From assembly GCA_958296295.1 (NCBI GenBank), contig OY282460.1, forward strand, positions 3,952,291 through 4,016,290: 64,000 nucleotides of DNA, written 5' to 3'. Shown piece by piece: positions 32,864-43,282 of the stretch. A program made the translations under genes and the position numbers. The notes beneath the pieces were generated by a model, which worked only from the letters and a program-made list of their open reading frames with translations, did not search any database and was not told the DNA's origin. Within the stretch, counting starts at the first letter, position 1. Every line of letters starts with the position of its first letter. The stretch comes from an uncultured Pseudomonadales bacterium (lineage in GTDB: Bacteria; Pseudomonadota; Gammaproteobacteria; Pseudomonadales; Azotimanducaceae).

Positions 32864-35332
32864 TCAGGAGCCGATCAGCGCACGCCGGTCGAGCGGCGAG
32901 ACCTTGATCGCCACGGCGTCCGCCCGTCCCGAATCGTCCACCACCCGCACGGTGAAACGTCCGGGGCGCGGCGTCCAAAAGTGCGGCTGGCCTCGGGCGA
33001 CCTTCGCCACCAGTTGACTATCGACAAACCAGAACAGGTGTTCGGCGTCCGCGTCCGTGGTGGCGCTGAACAGGATGTCGCCTTGCTGCCTAGGGTTCGC
33101 CGCAGCCACCGCGTGGTACGTGAGAGCGGGTTCGGGGGAGCGGATCCGAGGTGCCTGGCCGGAGGCGGCAAGGCTTTCGATGCCACAGTCCGCGGCCCAA
33201 GGCGGGGGGCGACGAACGGCGACACCGGCGCGGCGAAACACCGCCTCCATGTCGGAGGGCCAGAACTCGAACACCTCCTCGCGCACGCCTTCGGCACCCG
33301 GTCTGCAGGCCCGCAAGCCGGTGGCGGCGTCCACGCGCACGGCCCGATGGACGGTGGAAACCTTGATGGGCGAGACGCCGGGAATGAACCACGACGATGT
33401 GGTGCGCGGGCAGTGCGGACCTGGCAGATCGCCGGTTGGGGCGCACACGGCCACCCGGCGCAGGTTCAATGACGGCGACGGCGCCGGGCGTTGCCGCTGG
33501 CGACCAGTGCGGGGCAGGCTGTCGGCAATGGCGAAGAACAACGGCGCCGAGGCCGTGCGGCCCACGAACGCCGGATTGGGCGTGGCGTCGAAGTTGCCCA
33601 CCCACACCGCCAGCGTGAATCTATCGAAAACGCCCACCGTCCACGCGTCGCGAAAGCCGAAAGAAGTGCCGGTTTTCCAAGCCACGGCCGGCGTGTTGGC
33701 CGCGAGCAGCCCCGGCGCATCAGGCCGCGGCACGTCGAACAACGCGTCGAGGGTCAGGAAGGCCGCCTCGCCGCTCAGCAGCCGCGGCCGCGGCGCCGGC
33801 ATCTGGTCGTGCGGAAAGACGGTTGCCAACTCCGGCAGAACGCCGCCGGTCGCCAGCAACGCGTACAGTCGCGCCAGCTCTAGCATCGTCACCTCGGCGC
33901 CGCCGAGCGCCAGCGCCAAGCCGTAGTCGTCGGCTTCGCCCAGACGTGCAACGCCGGCGCTGGCCAGCCAGTCGCGAAAGCGGCCCACGCCGAACCGGGC
34001 CAACGTGTGGACGGTCGGCACGTTGCGGCTGTGGATGAGCGCGTCGCGGGCGAACACCGGGCCGAGAAACCCGCGGTCGAAGTTCTCCGGCGTGAAGCCG
34101 GCGAAACGGCCCGGCGCGTCCTTCTGCAAAGACATGGGGTGGAGCAGCCCGGCGTCCAGCGCGAGCGCGTAGAGAAGCGGCTTCAAGGTCGAGCCGGGGG
34201 AACGCGGGGCGCGCACGCCGTTCACCTGGCCGGCGATGGCGTCGTCGAGGAATCCGGCCGAACCCACCAGCGCCAGCACCTGCGCTGCGCCATGGTCGAG
34301 CAGCAGGGCGGCTGCGTTGCGGATGCCGTCGGGGCGACGACGACGCACGTGATCGCGCACCCGCGCCTCCGCCAGCGTCTGCATATCCAAATCGAGCGTG
34401 GTGCGGATTCTCGGCGCGCCGCTCTGCGGCACATGATCGCGAACGAAGTGCGGAGCGCGCCTTGGCAGCGCCGCGGGGGAGCGGAAGCGCGGCGCGAGCA
34501 AGGCCGTCTGCGAGTGGCCAAACCGCTGCCGCCAATGCGCGAACAACCGCTCCCGGGCGGTGAGCAGCGCTTCCCGTCCTGCGGCTTTCGCCGGAAACCG
34601 CGCCACCGGATTCTGCGGAATCACAGCCAAGGCGAGCGCCTCGCCAAGGTTCAGCGCCGAGGCCGGCTTGTCGAAGTAGATCCGGCTGGCCGTGCCCAAG
34701 CCCTCGACGGCCCCGCCATAGGGCGCCAGATTCAGGTACGCCTCGAGGATGTCGTCCTTGGCGTAGTGCCTTTCAATCTGCAGCGCCCGCGCCACTTGCC
34801 GCAGTTTGCCCAAGGGCGAGCGCGTGTCCAGCTTGAAGCGCATCCGAGCGAGTTGCATCGTGATGGTGGAGCCGCCGACCCGTCGGGCGCGGCGCGCGTA
34901 GGTGGTCCAAGCGGCCCGCGCCAAGGCCATCGTCGAGACGCCCGGGTGGGTGAAGAAATCGCGATCCTCGTAAAGCACCGTCGCGGCGAGGGCATCGGGC
35001 GCGATTTCCGCAAGCGGCGTGAAGAGCCGGTACCGACCGTCCGCCGCCGGCGTTAGTTGCAACGGCCGACCGTTTCGATCCAGCACCAACGTGGAGAACG
35101 ACGCGAGGGCGTACAAGTCGGGCTTCGGCGCGAACGTCCAAGCCAACAAGGCCGCAAGGCCCAACGCGCCGAGGCCGCGCGCCGACCAGCGCAACAACCT
35201 GAGCACCGCCCTGCCGTGCGGCTTCGCAAGGCGGTTGTCGCCCGCAGTTGAACGCTGCGCGCGGCCGATGCGCTGGCCGCACCGAACACCCGCCCGTTTC
35301 GCGTTGCGCCGGGAATGTCCGAAGGGCCGCAC
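32864..35332 (-). CDS. pbpC: Penicillin-binding protein 1C
   Basis: A bifunctional class A-type murein synthase in the inner membrane, facing the periplasm. The 822-residue protein has a membrane anchor (residues ~40-65), a glycosyltransferase domain (EDRDFFTHPGVS, GGSTITMQLARM), a transpeptidase domain with SPGSTLKPLLYAL (active serine), SRN and KTGTSFGFRDAW, and the PBP1C-specific C-terminal domain. It lies 31 bp downstream of the alpha-2-macroglobulin gene on the same strand, as in E. coli (yfhM-pbpC), a pairing thought to link wall repair with protection against proteases. The exact start is uncertain; the first ~35 residues are arginine-rich and could be untranslated. Confidence 0.92.
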   Translation of the reverse strand: MRPFGHSRRNAKRAGVRCGQRIGRAQRSTAGDNRLAKPHGRAVLRLLRWSARGLGALGLAALLAWTFAPKPDLYALASFSTLVLDRNGRPLQLTPAADGRYRLFTPLAEIAPDALAATVLYEDRDFFTHPGVSTMALARAAWTTYARRARRVGGSTITMQLARMRFKLDTRSPLGKLRQVARALQIERHYAKDDILEAYLNLAPYGGAVEGLGTASRIYFDKPASALNLGEALALAVIPQNPVARFPAKAAGREALLTARERLFAHWRQRFGHSQTALLAPRFRSPAALPRRAPHFVRDHVPQSGAPRIRTTLDLDMQTLAEARVRDHVRRRRPDGIRNAAALLLDHGAAQVLALVGSAGFLDDAIAGQVNGVRAPRSPGSTLKPLLYALALDAGLLHPMSLQKDAPGRFAGFTPENFDRGFLGPVFARDALIHSRNVPTVHTLARFGVGRFRDWLASAGVARLGEADDYGLALALGGAEVTMLELARLYALLATGGVLPELATVFPHDQMPAPRPRLLSGEAAFLTLDALFDVPRPDAPGLLAANTPAVAWKTGTSFGFRDAWTVGVFDRFTLAVWVGNFDATPNPAFVGRTASAPLFFAIADSLPRTGRQRQRPAPSPSLNLRRVAVCAPTGDLPGPHCPRTTSSWFIPGVSPIKVSTVHRAVRVDAATGLRACRPGAEGVREEVFEFWPSDMEAVFRRAGVAVRRPPPWAADCGIESLAASGQAPRIRSPEPALTYHAVAAANPRQQGDILFSATTDADAEHLFWFVDSQLVAKVARGQPHFWTPRPGRFTVRVVDDSGRADAVAIKVSPLDRRALIGS

Positions 35333-35363
35333 CGGATTGCCTCCGAGTTACCCGCCGGCCCCG

Positions 35364-38300
35364 TCAGGGGTTCTCCACGGTGAAGCGCCCGGATTTGGAA
35401 CGGCCCTTCACGTCGCGGTGGTACATCGCTTCGGCGAACGCCGCCGGTGCCGCGAAGTCCCCCGGTGCCATCGCTTTGGCCCGGTAGCGGAACTCCGCCA
35501 CGCGGGGGCCGAAGCCGCCGTACAGCACCAAGCGGTCTTCGCGCACATCGCGGTACGCAAGCCCGCCTTGATCGCGCACGGAATCCACCAGAATCTCGAA
35601 CCCGCCGGGGAGCAAATCCGTAACGGCCACGTTGCCAACCCACTCGCCGCTTGATCGCACGCGCAGCCGCACCGTGACTTCGTCGCCCACTCGAGCGCTC
35701 GCGACGGGCTCGCCGTCGGCGTTCAGATACGCGCGATCCACCTCCAGCCCCTGGGCGAGCGCTTCCGTCGGCACCGCTTTGTCGAAACCCGATTCGGTGA
35801 TGGCGTAGTAGACGCCTTGATCGTTCGCCGGGTCGATGCGCACGGCTTGCGCTTCCACTGGCAAGGACGCCGCGGCGAACGCTTGGCCCGTCACCTCTAT
35901 CGTCACCGCTCCGGTCTCGGCGCGAGCGGCGATCGCCGGCGGCGCTAGCAGCGCGGCGTCGGCCAGCGCATCGTGCATTTCGCCAAGCGCGAGCACGGTG
36001 TACGCCGCCGACAACGTGTTGAAGCGGTTGTCGAAGATCGGCTCGACCAGCGCGGGAAGGGCGCCTCGCATTCCGGCCAGGCGGGCCGGAAAGTGGCGGG
36101 CGACCAAGTAGATGTACTGCGCGTCCCGGCCGAGTTTGGTGTCGAAATCCGTGTCCGGGTAGGTTGGGGCATCGAAACGATGGTCGTCGATGAGATCGTC
36201 CGCGAAGTCCCGGTTGCGCAGCAGGGCGTGGCTCGCGGCCATGTAGGCCGCGGCGATGCCGCCTTGCCAATCGTCTTGGAAGTGGCGTTCGAGCGAATCC
36301 TGAAGCGCCGTGAGGTAGTTCGTCGTCACTTCGCCGTTGCGGGTGAGCAGATAGATGGCGTAGGCCCGCGTGCGCGCCTCGGCTTTGCTGGACGTGTCCT
36401 CCAAAGCCGCGGCCGCGATGCGCCGCGTGAACCCGAGCGCGGCGCGCAGCATGTCCGGCGGCACCGGCGCGCCGGCGTCGGCCGCATCGGTGAGAAAGTG
36501 CGTGATGTACACCGATACGAAACCCTGGGGTTCCGGCGACAGGCGCCAGAACCGGAAGCCGCCGCTCGCCTCCTGGCGGGGACGCAGCTTGCCGATGGTG
36601 TCGCCGAAACGGGCGTCGAACGCGGTCCGGTCCATTGGCGAGGCGAATGCGTCCGCCGTTCGCAAAAGGCCGAGTTGCGGGAACATCTTGCTCACCATTT
36701 GCTCGGCGCAATCGTGCGGAAAGAGCGCCAGGTACCGCAACATGCCGTCCGCCAAGGCGAGCGGGCTGGCGGATGCCAGCACCCGCCGATCAGCATAGGC
36801 GTCGTGGAGCTGGCGCGGCAGATCCACGTTCGCCCCATCGGCGCTGAAGCCGGCGGTGACGGTGGTTGCGAACGCGACCGCCGGGCGCACCGAGAGGCTC
36901 GCCTCCCGGCGCACTTGTTCTTCACCCAGCGTGGCTAGGAAAGCGAGCGTGGCCGCACCCGGCACTTGGCCGGCGCGAACGCGGAAGTTCGCCCGACCTT
37001 CGCCGTTCTCCGCCACCGGCAGGGCAATGGTCGCGTCGCCTTCCACCGCCAGCCCTTCGGACGGGGTGGCCGTCAACTCCACCACGGCGTCGGCACCGGC
37101 CCCCGCGACGTTGTTGGCCACCGCGACGGAGACCTCGAACAGGTCGCCAGGCGCCGCCGTCAGCGGCAGGCTGGGCGTCAACACCATTGGCCCGCGCACG
37201 ACGACGGGCGTTTGCGCCGCGCCCATCTTCGCCTCGGCCACGCCCACGGCCATCACCCGCAGCTCGCCGTTGAAATAGTCCGGCACGTCGAAGCGCAGTT
37301 CGCGCCGCGTTCCGTCCGCCTCCACGATGCCCGAAAAGAACGCCACCGGCGGCTCGCCCCGCCGGCGAAACGGGTTCAGATTCGCGCCGATGAGCTTGGC
37401 GGCGTCGCCGCCGCCGGGCGCGGCGAGGCGGCGCAGCACGTTGTAGTCCGGCAGAATCAAATCGACCATCTGGTGCGTTTCCACCTGCAACGCCTTCTTG
37501 CGCAGGAAGGCGTCGAGCGGTGCCGGCGAGCGGTACTTGGCCACCCGCAAGATGCCCTCGTCCACGGCGAACACGATCACGCGCGAAGGCGCGTCGGCTC
37601 GATAGCCGACGGTGAGCGGAGCGCCCGGGCGCACCGTTTCGGGCACTTCGAGCGCGATGTCGAGGCGCCGGGCGCCGCGGGCGACTTCGAACGGCGCCAC
37701 CGCGTAGCTCAAAGGGCTCACGAAGATCTCGGGGGAATCCAAGTCGCGCACGAACGCCACGTTCACATAGGCGTTGCCCTCAAGACCTTCCGGCACGCGG
37801 ATGCGGGCGACGGTGGTGTTGGTTTCCGAACGGAACCACTTGAAGGCCCAAACGCGGTCGCGCTCAATGGTGACCAAACCCGTGCCGGCGTAGGGCGCGG
37901 TGATCTCCATGACGATCTCCCCGCCGGCCTCGTACTCGGCTTGGTTGAGCTTGAGATCCAACTCCGCGTCGCGCTCCAGGTTGCCGGCCAAGTTGCGCTG
38001 GCCCGCCACGGCGAACTCCACGCGGCTGCGCTTGACGCCCTCGGCGTCCACCAGTTCCAAGGCGAAAAGCCCCGGCGCGGTTGTTGGCAGCGGGAAATCC
38101 GCCGGCAGCGTCAACGGCGCGCGTTCGAGTTCGCTTTCCTTCAGCACGGATTGGTAGGCGAACGTGCCACCCGGCTGCCGCACCAGCGCGGAAACGTAGC
38201 GGCGCTCGACGATCACCGCTTGCAAACCCTGCAACTCGGTGGGCTCCCCATCGGCGCCGATGGCGACGAACGCCACGTTGCGGGCGCCGTCCTTGGCGAT

Positions 38301-41045
38301 GAAGCCCAGATCGCCGTCCGCCTTGTGGCCGACCAGCGCCGACGCCGCCGAAAGGAGCGTGCCGGTCACGGCCTTCACGCCGCGTCCACCGCCGCTTTCG
38401 AACCCTTCCGCGGTCACCGAAAGGCGGTACACGCCGTCCGCGTATTGCGAGAGGTCGAACGGCAGCCGCGCCACGCCGTCCTCGTCGGTGGTGGTCTCGT
38501 CCAACGCCGAGGTGATGGTGCGGCGCTTGGCGTCCGGGTCGCGGTACGGGTCCGTGAACACGAACCCCGGGTGCGAATCGAAGCGCGGCCACACCGGCGT
38601 CAACTCCACGCTGGCGCGCACCCGACGATTCCGCGCCGGGGTGCCGAACAGGTTCTCCAAACGCACTCGCGCCGTGTGCTGCCCGGGCGCCACCCAACCT
38701 TGCTCCGGGGCGTCTTCCACCTCGGCGCGGATGCGCAGCTGGTCCGGGCGGTAGTCCTCCACGCTGAAAGCCGTGCTGCCGAGCACGCGCCGGCGATCGT
38801 CGTCGTCAACGACGTAAACGCTGGCGTCATAGCGCCCGGTGGGCGATTCCGGGCGCGTCTCGAAGCGCCAACTGAAGAGGCCGTCCGGCGGCGAGGCGTC
38901 CCGCCGGCGCAGCACGAGGTCGCCACGCGGGCCGGTGACGCGCAGTTCCACCGGCGCGTCCGGAACAGGGCTGAAGTCGCGCCGACGCACGATGCCGAAC
39001 AACCGCGCGGTTTCGCCGGGGCGGTACAGGCCGCGGTCGGTGTGAACGAACGCCGTGAGGCCGGCGATCTCCGCGCCGGTGTCGGCGCGGGGATCCACCC
39101 GCTCGCCGCCGACGTCGAAGCCGCGCCAAGCGAGACGCCGGTCGCCGCGATCGTAGGGCATGAACGTGGTGTCGCCGGCGTGACGAACCACGAAAACAGT
39201 TGGCTCTTGTTCGCCGCTGAATTCGTGCGGCGCGGACAACAGCGCATGCCCTTGCCGGTCGGTGGTGGCGCCGTGCAGCGGCTGGCCGTTCTTGCCGAGC
39301 AGTTCCACCCGCGCCTCGGCCACCGGCTCGCCCTTGGCGATGGAATGCACGAAGACATGCTGGCTGCCGTCGCCGTTGGTCTTCACCAAGAGGCCGAGAT
39401 CCGTGATCAGCGCCAAGCGCCGGTCGGAATCGCCGATGAGGCGCTCCCGCTCCCGGTCCCAACCCTGCGCCGTGACGATGAACAAGCCGCCGTCGGAAAG
39501 AAACGGGGCCAAGTCCAAACTCGCGAACACGCGCATGCCCGGGTGGGCGGGTTTCACGTCGATGTCCCGGGTGATCCGCGTGGAGATGTTGTCGGCGTCG
39601 AATCGCCAGGAGCGAAACCACGGATCGCGGATGTCGCCGCCGGTCTGGCTGGCCAGATGGTTCAGCGCGTTCGGGTGGATCTGGCGAATGTCGACGCGAA
39701 TCGTCGACACGCCGCGGGCGCTGAGCGTCAGCTTGCGCTCGCCGGTAAGCGGCAGCAGCGCCCCGTCTTGCGCGATGGACGCCTGTTTCGGATAGTTCGG
39801 CGCCCGTGCGACGGCGTGCGCGCCCGCCATCGAGAAGCCGCCGGCGGAGCGCAGGCCGGGGGCGATCCGCAAGTACACGTAGCGGCCCTCCGGCGCGTCG
39901 AAAACCACGCTCTGGATGGCCGCGGCATCGCGCTCGGTGGGGTTCACGGTGAGCGGCAACGGTTCGGCGCGCCGGCGCACGGCATCCGTCACCTCGTGCG
40001 GCGAACGCCAACGGTGCGCCTCGTCGTCGCTTTCGGCGCGTTTCTCCGGCAGCAACCATGCGCGGACGCGATCCGCGAAATCCGCCGTGCGCGCCTGATC
40101 GGTCAAACTGAACACCGCGGTTTGCAGCGCCTTGCCATCAGCGCCCTCGACGACGCGCAGGTCCAAGTCGTCCACCCGAAAGTAGGTGCCGCGACCGGGC
40201 ACGCGCACTTGCGCTTCCAACGGCTCGCCGGGTTCGCCATCGCCGGTCGCGGGTTCGACGCCTTGATTCACCACGATGCGGACGGCGTATTCGCGCTCGC
40301 CTATCGAGACGATTTCGGAACGCATGTGGGCCTGCCGGCCCAACGGGCCGTACTCGATCTCGTGCGTCAGCGGACGCCAGCCGCCGGCGACCTGCCGCGA
40401 AACCCGCACGCGGCGTTCCAAGCTGGTCCGGTTCACCGGATGCGTGAAGTGCAAGGTGGCGACGACGCGGCGGTCTTCCGCCTGCTCCGGATGCTGGTGG
40501 AAGCGCGCGTCCGTCAGCGTGGCGGCGAAGGCGGGCGTGCTGAAAGACACGACCTCGCTCGCCAAAGTCACGCTCGGCGCGAACAACCCGGGCAACAGGC
40601 GAACCTGGTAGGCGCGGCCCGCCGGCCAATCCCGCACCGGCGCGAAAACGAGCGTGTTCTCCGTCTCGAAGCGCCACTCGCCGGCATGCGGCGGCCGCAT
40701 GTCGATGCCGGATTCGACGACGTTCCCCACCAACTCCAGCCGCGCCGCGGAGAGCGGCGGCGGCGCCGGCACGTTCGCGTTCGGCGCGTAAGCGAAAGAC
40801 AGGCGGAGCGGCTGCGGCTTGAGTTCGTCGTCTTGGATGGGCGTGATGTCCGGCGGCGCCACTTCGACATTCGCGAGAAGCGGCGCCGGCAAGTTCCGGT
40901 AGTACCAAAACCCGCCAGCCGCCACGACCCCGGCAACCACCAGCGCCAACAAGCTCCAACCGAAACGCCGGCCCCGCCGCCCTCTCGCCCACGGTGGCGG
41001 CGTCCAAGCGAACTCGCCGAAAACCGCCAAGAGAATCCGTTTCAT
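35364..41045 (-). CDS. Alpha-2-macroglobulin family protein with thioester
   Basis: A periplasmic protease trap of 1893 residues. The N-terminus is a membrane anchor (WSLLALVVAGVVAAGGFWYY) rather than a lipobox. It is followed by repeated beta-domains (macroglobulin modules), a bait-like region, the thioester motif CAEQ at Cys1446 within FPHDCAEQMVSKMF, and an alpha-helical domain with a final beta-domain (GEWVGNVAVTDLLPGGFEI). The thioester makes it an active-type trap rather than the thioester-free form. Start ATG 41045 is the last one before the anchor. pbpC follows, and a 149-bp gap separates it from the MtrB-like gene upstream on the same strand. Confidence 0.93.
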   Translation of the reverse strand: MKRILLAVFGEFAWTPPPWARGRRGRRFGWSLLALVVAGVVAAGGFWYYRNLPAPLLANVEVAPPDITPIQDDELKPQPLRLSFAYAPNANVPAPPPLSAARLELVGNVVESGIDMRPPHAGEWRFETENTLVFAPVRDWPAGRAYQVRLLPGLFAPSVTLASEVVSFSTPAFAATLTDARFHQHPEQAEDRRVVATLHFTHPVNRTSLERRVRVSRQVAGGWRPLTHEIEYGPLGRQAHMRSEIVSIGEREYAVRIVVNQGVEPATGDGEPGEPLEAQVRVPGRGTYFRVDDLDLRVVEGADGKALQTAVFSLTDQARTADFADRVRAWLLPEKRAESDDEAHRWRSPHEVTDAVRRRAEPLPLTVNPTERDAAAIQSVVFDAPEGRYVYLRIAPGLRSAGGFSMAGAHAVARAPNYPKQASIAQDGALLPLTGERKLTLSARGVSTIRVDIRQIHPNALNHLASQTGGDIRDPWFRSWRFDADNISTRITRDIDVKPAHPGMRVFASLDLAPFLSDGGLFIVTAQGWDRERERLIGDSDRRLALITDLGLLVKTNGDGSQHVFVHSIAKGEPVAEARVELLGKNGQPLHGATTDRQGHALLSAPHEFSGEQEPTVFVVRHAGDTTFMPYDRGDRRLAWRGFDVGGERVDPRADTGAEIAGLTAFVHTDRGLYRPGETARLFGIVRRRDFSPVPDAPVELRVTGPRGDLVLRRRDASPPDGLFSWRFETRPESPTGRYDASVYVVDDDDRRRVLGSTAFSVEDYRPDQLRIRAEVEDAPEQGWVAPGQHTARVRLENLFGTPARNRRVRASVELTPVWPRFDSHPGFVFTDPYRDPDAKRRTITSALDETTTDEDGVARLPFDLSQYADGVYRLSVTAEGFESGGGRGVKAVTGTLLSAASALVGHKADGDLGFIAKDGARNVAFVAIGADGEPTELQGLQAVIVERRYVSALVRQPGGTFAYQSVLKESELERAPLTLPADFPLPTTAPGLFALELVDAEGVKRSRVEFAVAGQRNLAGNLERDAELDLKLNQAEYEAGGEIVMEITAPYAGTGLVTIERDRVWAFKWFRSETNTTVARIRVPEGLEGNAYVNVAFVRDLDSPEIFVSPLSYAVAPFEVARGARRLDIALEVPETVRPGAPLTVGYRADAPSRVIVFAVDEGILRVAKYRSPAPLDAFLRKKALQVETHQMVDLILPDYNVLRRLAAPGGGDAAKLIGANLNPFRRRGEPPVAFFSGIVEADGTRRELRFDVPDYFNGELRVMAVGVAEAKMGAAQTPVVVRGPMVLTPSLPLTAAPGDLFEVSVAVANNVAGAGADAVVELTATPSEGLAVEGDATIALPVAENGEGRANFRVRAGQVPGAATLAFLATLGEEQVRREASLSVRPAVAFATTVTAGFSADGANVDLPRQLHDAYADRRVLASASPLALADGMLRYLALFPHDCAEQMVSKMFPQLGLLRTADAFASPMDRTAFDARFGDTIGKLRPRQEASGGFRFWRLSPEPQGFVSVYITHFLTDAADAGAPVPPDMLRAALGFTRRIAAAALEDTSSKAEARTRAYAIYLLTRNGEVTTNYLTALQDSLERHFQDDWQGGIAAAYMAASHALLRNRDFADDLIDDHRFDAPTYPDTDFDTKLGRDAQYIYLVARHFPARLAGMRGALPALVEPIFDNRFNTLSAAYTVLALGEMHDALADAALLAPPAIAARAETGAVTIEVTGQAFAAASLPVEAQAVRIDPANDQGVYYAITESGFDKAVPTEALAQGLEVDRAYLNADGEPVASARVGDEVTVRLRVRSSGEWVGNVAVTDLLPGGFEILVDSVRDQGGLAYRDVREDRLVLYGGFGPRVAEFRYRAKAMAPGDFAAPAAFAEAMYHRDVKGRSKSGRFTVENP

Positions 41046-41194
41046 GCGTTCGCCACCAACCCGCGGTTCGCCTCCACGACACTGTAGACCACAAGCGGGC
41101 ACCGAACTCCGCGCAAGAATGGAAATGCGTTGGAGGTTCAGGTGAAGGAAATTCGGGTTGGCCGCCGATGCGCTCGCGGGTGTGCTGCCAAGCC

Positions 41195-43282
41195 CTAGAG
41201 GCGTCTCTCTACGACGAGACCGAGCAGGCGGTTGTGGTAGCGGGGGCTCGAGTGGCCGAGGGCGAGGACGTTGCGCAGGCTGTCTTGGGCGATGCCGTCG
41301 ATGGCCCAGTCGGCGCCGGCGTATCGTTCGACGTAAAGCTGGGCGGAAACGGCGAAGTTGGTGGCGAAGGAGTACCGCAGCCGCGCGTCTACTGCGCGAT
41401 GGCGAGAGAGCAACGTCGGGAAAGCGGCGCGGCGGGCCGGCAACGCGGTGGAGTACGCGCCGGCGCCGTGGGAGCGCGCGTAGTGCAACGTGAAGTCGAT
41501 GGCCGGGTGCCACAGGCCGGTCACTTGCAGGCGCGCGCCGGAGGTGACCACCCGGTCGCCGATGTCGTAACGCCAAGGCCGGCTGCCGAACAACTCGCTG
41601 CCGGCGGTCGTTGACCGGCGGGTGCGGGAGTCGAAGAACGCCTGCGCGGCCACCTTCTCGGCGGCGTAGGCCACGTCCAAGTGCCAGCCGCTGGCGTCTT
41701 CGCTGCCCAAGCCGAGCGCCGAGTGTGGATAGCGCGCGGCTTCGCGGGTTGCGTTTGCGCCGGCGGAGAAGCCCGAGGTCGGCGGCGTGTAGCGCACCGC
41801 CGCTTGCCATGTCGTCTCGTTACGGGCCGCTTGGTGGTGCCGGCGCGTAAGCGGGTTGTTGGTGCCATGCGGCTGGAACGGCGCGGCGTCCCGGCGCCGG
41901 CGTTCGACCCGCGCGCTTGCCCGCCAGCTTGCGCCGAATTGGCGGCTCGCATCCAGCCACAGGCGCCGCTCGTCGTTGCGGGCGATCTCCGCGGGCGACC
42001 GCGTCCGCGTCGTCCACGCGCTTCCGACGGCTAGCCGCAAGCGCTTGGGGGCGCGGTACCGGGCCGACACTTCGGTGTGCGAGCGGCCAAAGGCGTAGCC
42101 ATGCGCCACATGCTCGCCGGCCACGAACAGGTCGCCGAGTACTGGCGTGAGAAGGCGTGGCGCACGCGTGTCTCGGCGTTCCCGTCGGCTGTGTTTGAGG
42201 TTTATCGCCAAGCGGCTGGTCAGGCGAGTCGTCACGGTCAATGCGCCGTGGCGGGATTCCCTCGCGCCGTCAAGGTGATCTCCGGCGATACCCGCCACAG
42301 GCGGCAACGCGATGTTCGCGTTGGTCGAGTACGCCAAGAACGGGGTGCGTTGCCGGGCCAGGCCCCTGCCGGCGTTGACGCTCAACGTGGTGCGCCGGCC
42401 CAAACGCGCTCGGCCAACAAGCCGCAACGAAGTCGCGCTGTTGCTGGGCGGGGTTGCGCTGCGCAGGAGGGGCGGGCCGCCGAGGAAGGGGTTTTGCCAA
42501 GTCCACGCGGTCTGGTCGTTCGCCAACCGCGAACGCCGGTAGTTGACACCTACCAATCCGTTCGCGCCCTCGTGCCGCCAACCGGCCTCCCAGCCGGTTG
42601 CGCGGTGGTCGATAGGCAGGGGCAACGCTGTTGCTTGGTAGAGCGCATCCCGATGGCCCAGCGCGGCACCGGTCTTGCGCTCGTCGAAATAGGCCGCGGT
42701 CAAGGTCGCCTTGGTCGTGAGGCTGTACCGCAGCGTCACATCCGAGCGCCGCCGCACCGTCGCCAGATCGATTGGTCGAGCAGAGGCCGCAAGGGTTTCC
42801 ATCCCGCCTGTCGAGAACGCCCGCACCCAGGTTGGCGGCAACGTGAGCGTCTCGCCGGCGCGAAATGGCGAACGGCCGTCCGCCGCCACGTTGCGGGGCA
42901 GTTGGCGATAAGCGGCACGCACGGCGAAGCGGCCCGTCTGGCGGTAATCGGCACCGATCGCCCACTCCCGCAACCCCAAGTTCCGCGCTTGGGCGTTGAA
43001 CAGCGCGCCGCGCCCGGTGGCGACGCGGTAGTCCGCGTTGACGCGCCCAAAGGCCCCGGCGCGGTCGACGCCGTTGTCGCGCCCGAATCGCGCTTCGCCG
43101 CGGGCCGAGTGCAGCGCGCCGGCGGCCAGCGCGCCGCGTTGCGCCGCGCCGCTGTCGAACGGGCACAGCAGGCAGCGCCAGCGACTGGTGTCGACTTTGC
43201 CGTAGTTCACCGGGTAGTCGGCTCGCGCCCACGCGGCGACCAGCGCGAACGCCCAGAACACGATGGCGCGCTTCGCGTTCAT
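41195..43282 (-). CDS. MtrB/PioB-type outer-membrane porin for a decaheme cytochrome
   Basis: 695 residues. A signal peptide (AIVFWAFALVAAWARA) is followed by the short CLLC motif (Cys37, Cys40) found near the start of MtrB proteins, then a long series of alternating beta-strands with polar turns, ending in VLALGHSSPRYHNRLLGLVVERRL. This is the family of barrels that sheath a periplasmic decaheme cytochrome and pass electrons across the outer membrane. The ATG at 43282 overlaps the stop of the decaheme gene by four bases, which supports the functional pairing. Direction of electron flow cannot be told from sequence. Confidence 0.87.
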   Translation of the reverse strand: MNAKRAIVFWAFALVAAWARADYPVNYGKVDTSRWRCLLCPFDSGAAQRGALAAGALHSARGEARFGRDNGVDRAGAFGRVNADYRVATGRGALFNAQARNLGLREWAIGADYRQTGRFAVRAAYRQLPRNVAADGRSPFRAGETLTLPPTWVRAFSTGGMETLAASARPIDLATVRRRSDVTLRYSLTTKATLTAAYFDERKTGAALGHRDALYQATALPLPIDHRATGWEAGWRHEGANGLVGVNYRRSRLANDQTAWTWQNPFLGGPPLLRSATPPSNSATSLRLVGRARLGRRTTLSVNAGRGLARQRTPFLAYSTNANIALPPVAGIAGDHLDGARESRHGALTVTTRLTSRLAINLKHSRRERRDTRAPRLLTPVLGDLFVAGEHVAHGYAFGRSHTEVSARYRAPKRLRLAVGSAWTTRTRSPAEIARNDERRLWLDASRQFGASWRASARVERRRRDAAPFQPHGTNNPLTRRHHQAARNETTWQAAVRYTPPTSGFSAGANATREAARYPHSALGLGSEDASGWHLDVAYAAEKVAAQAFFDSRTRRSTTAGSELFGSRPWRYDIGDRVVTSGARLQVTGLWHPAIDFTLHYARSHGAGAYSTALPARRAAFPTLLSRHRAVDARLRYSFATNFAVSAQLYVERYAGADWAIDGIAQDSLRNVLALGHSSPRYHNRLLGLVVERRL

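Noticed and set aside
36966..41087. Long plus-strand open frame of 1373 codons
   Set aside because: It is the antisense shadow of the alpha-2-macroglobulin gene in GC-rich DNA; its composition is histidine/arginine/glycine-rich with no fold, while the minus strand has a full family match including the thioester.
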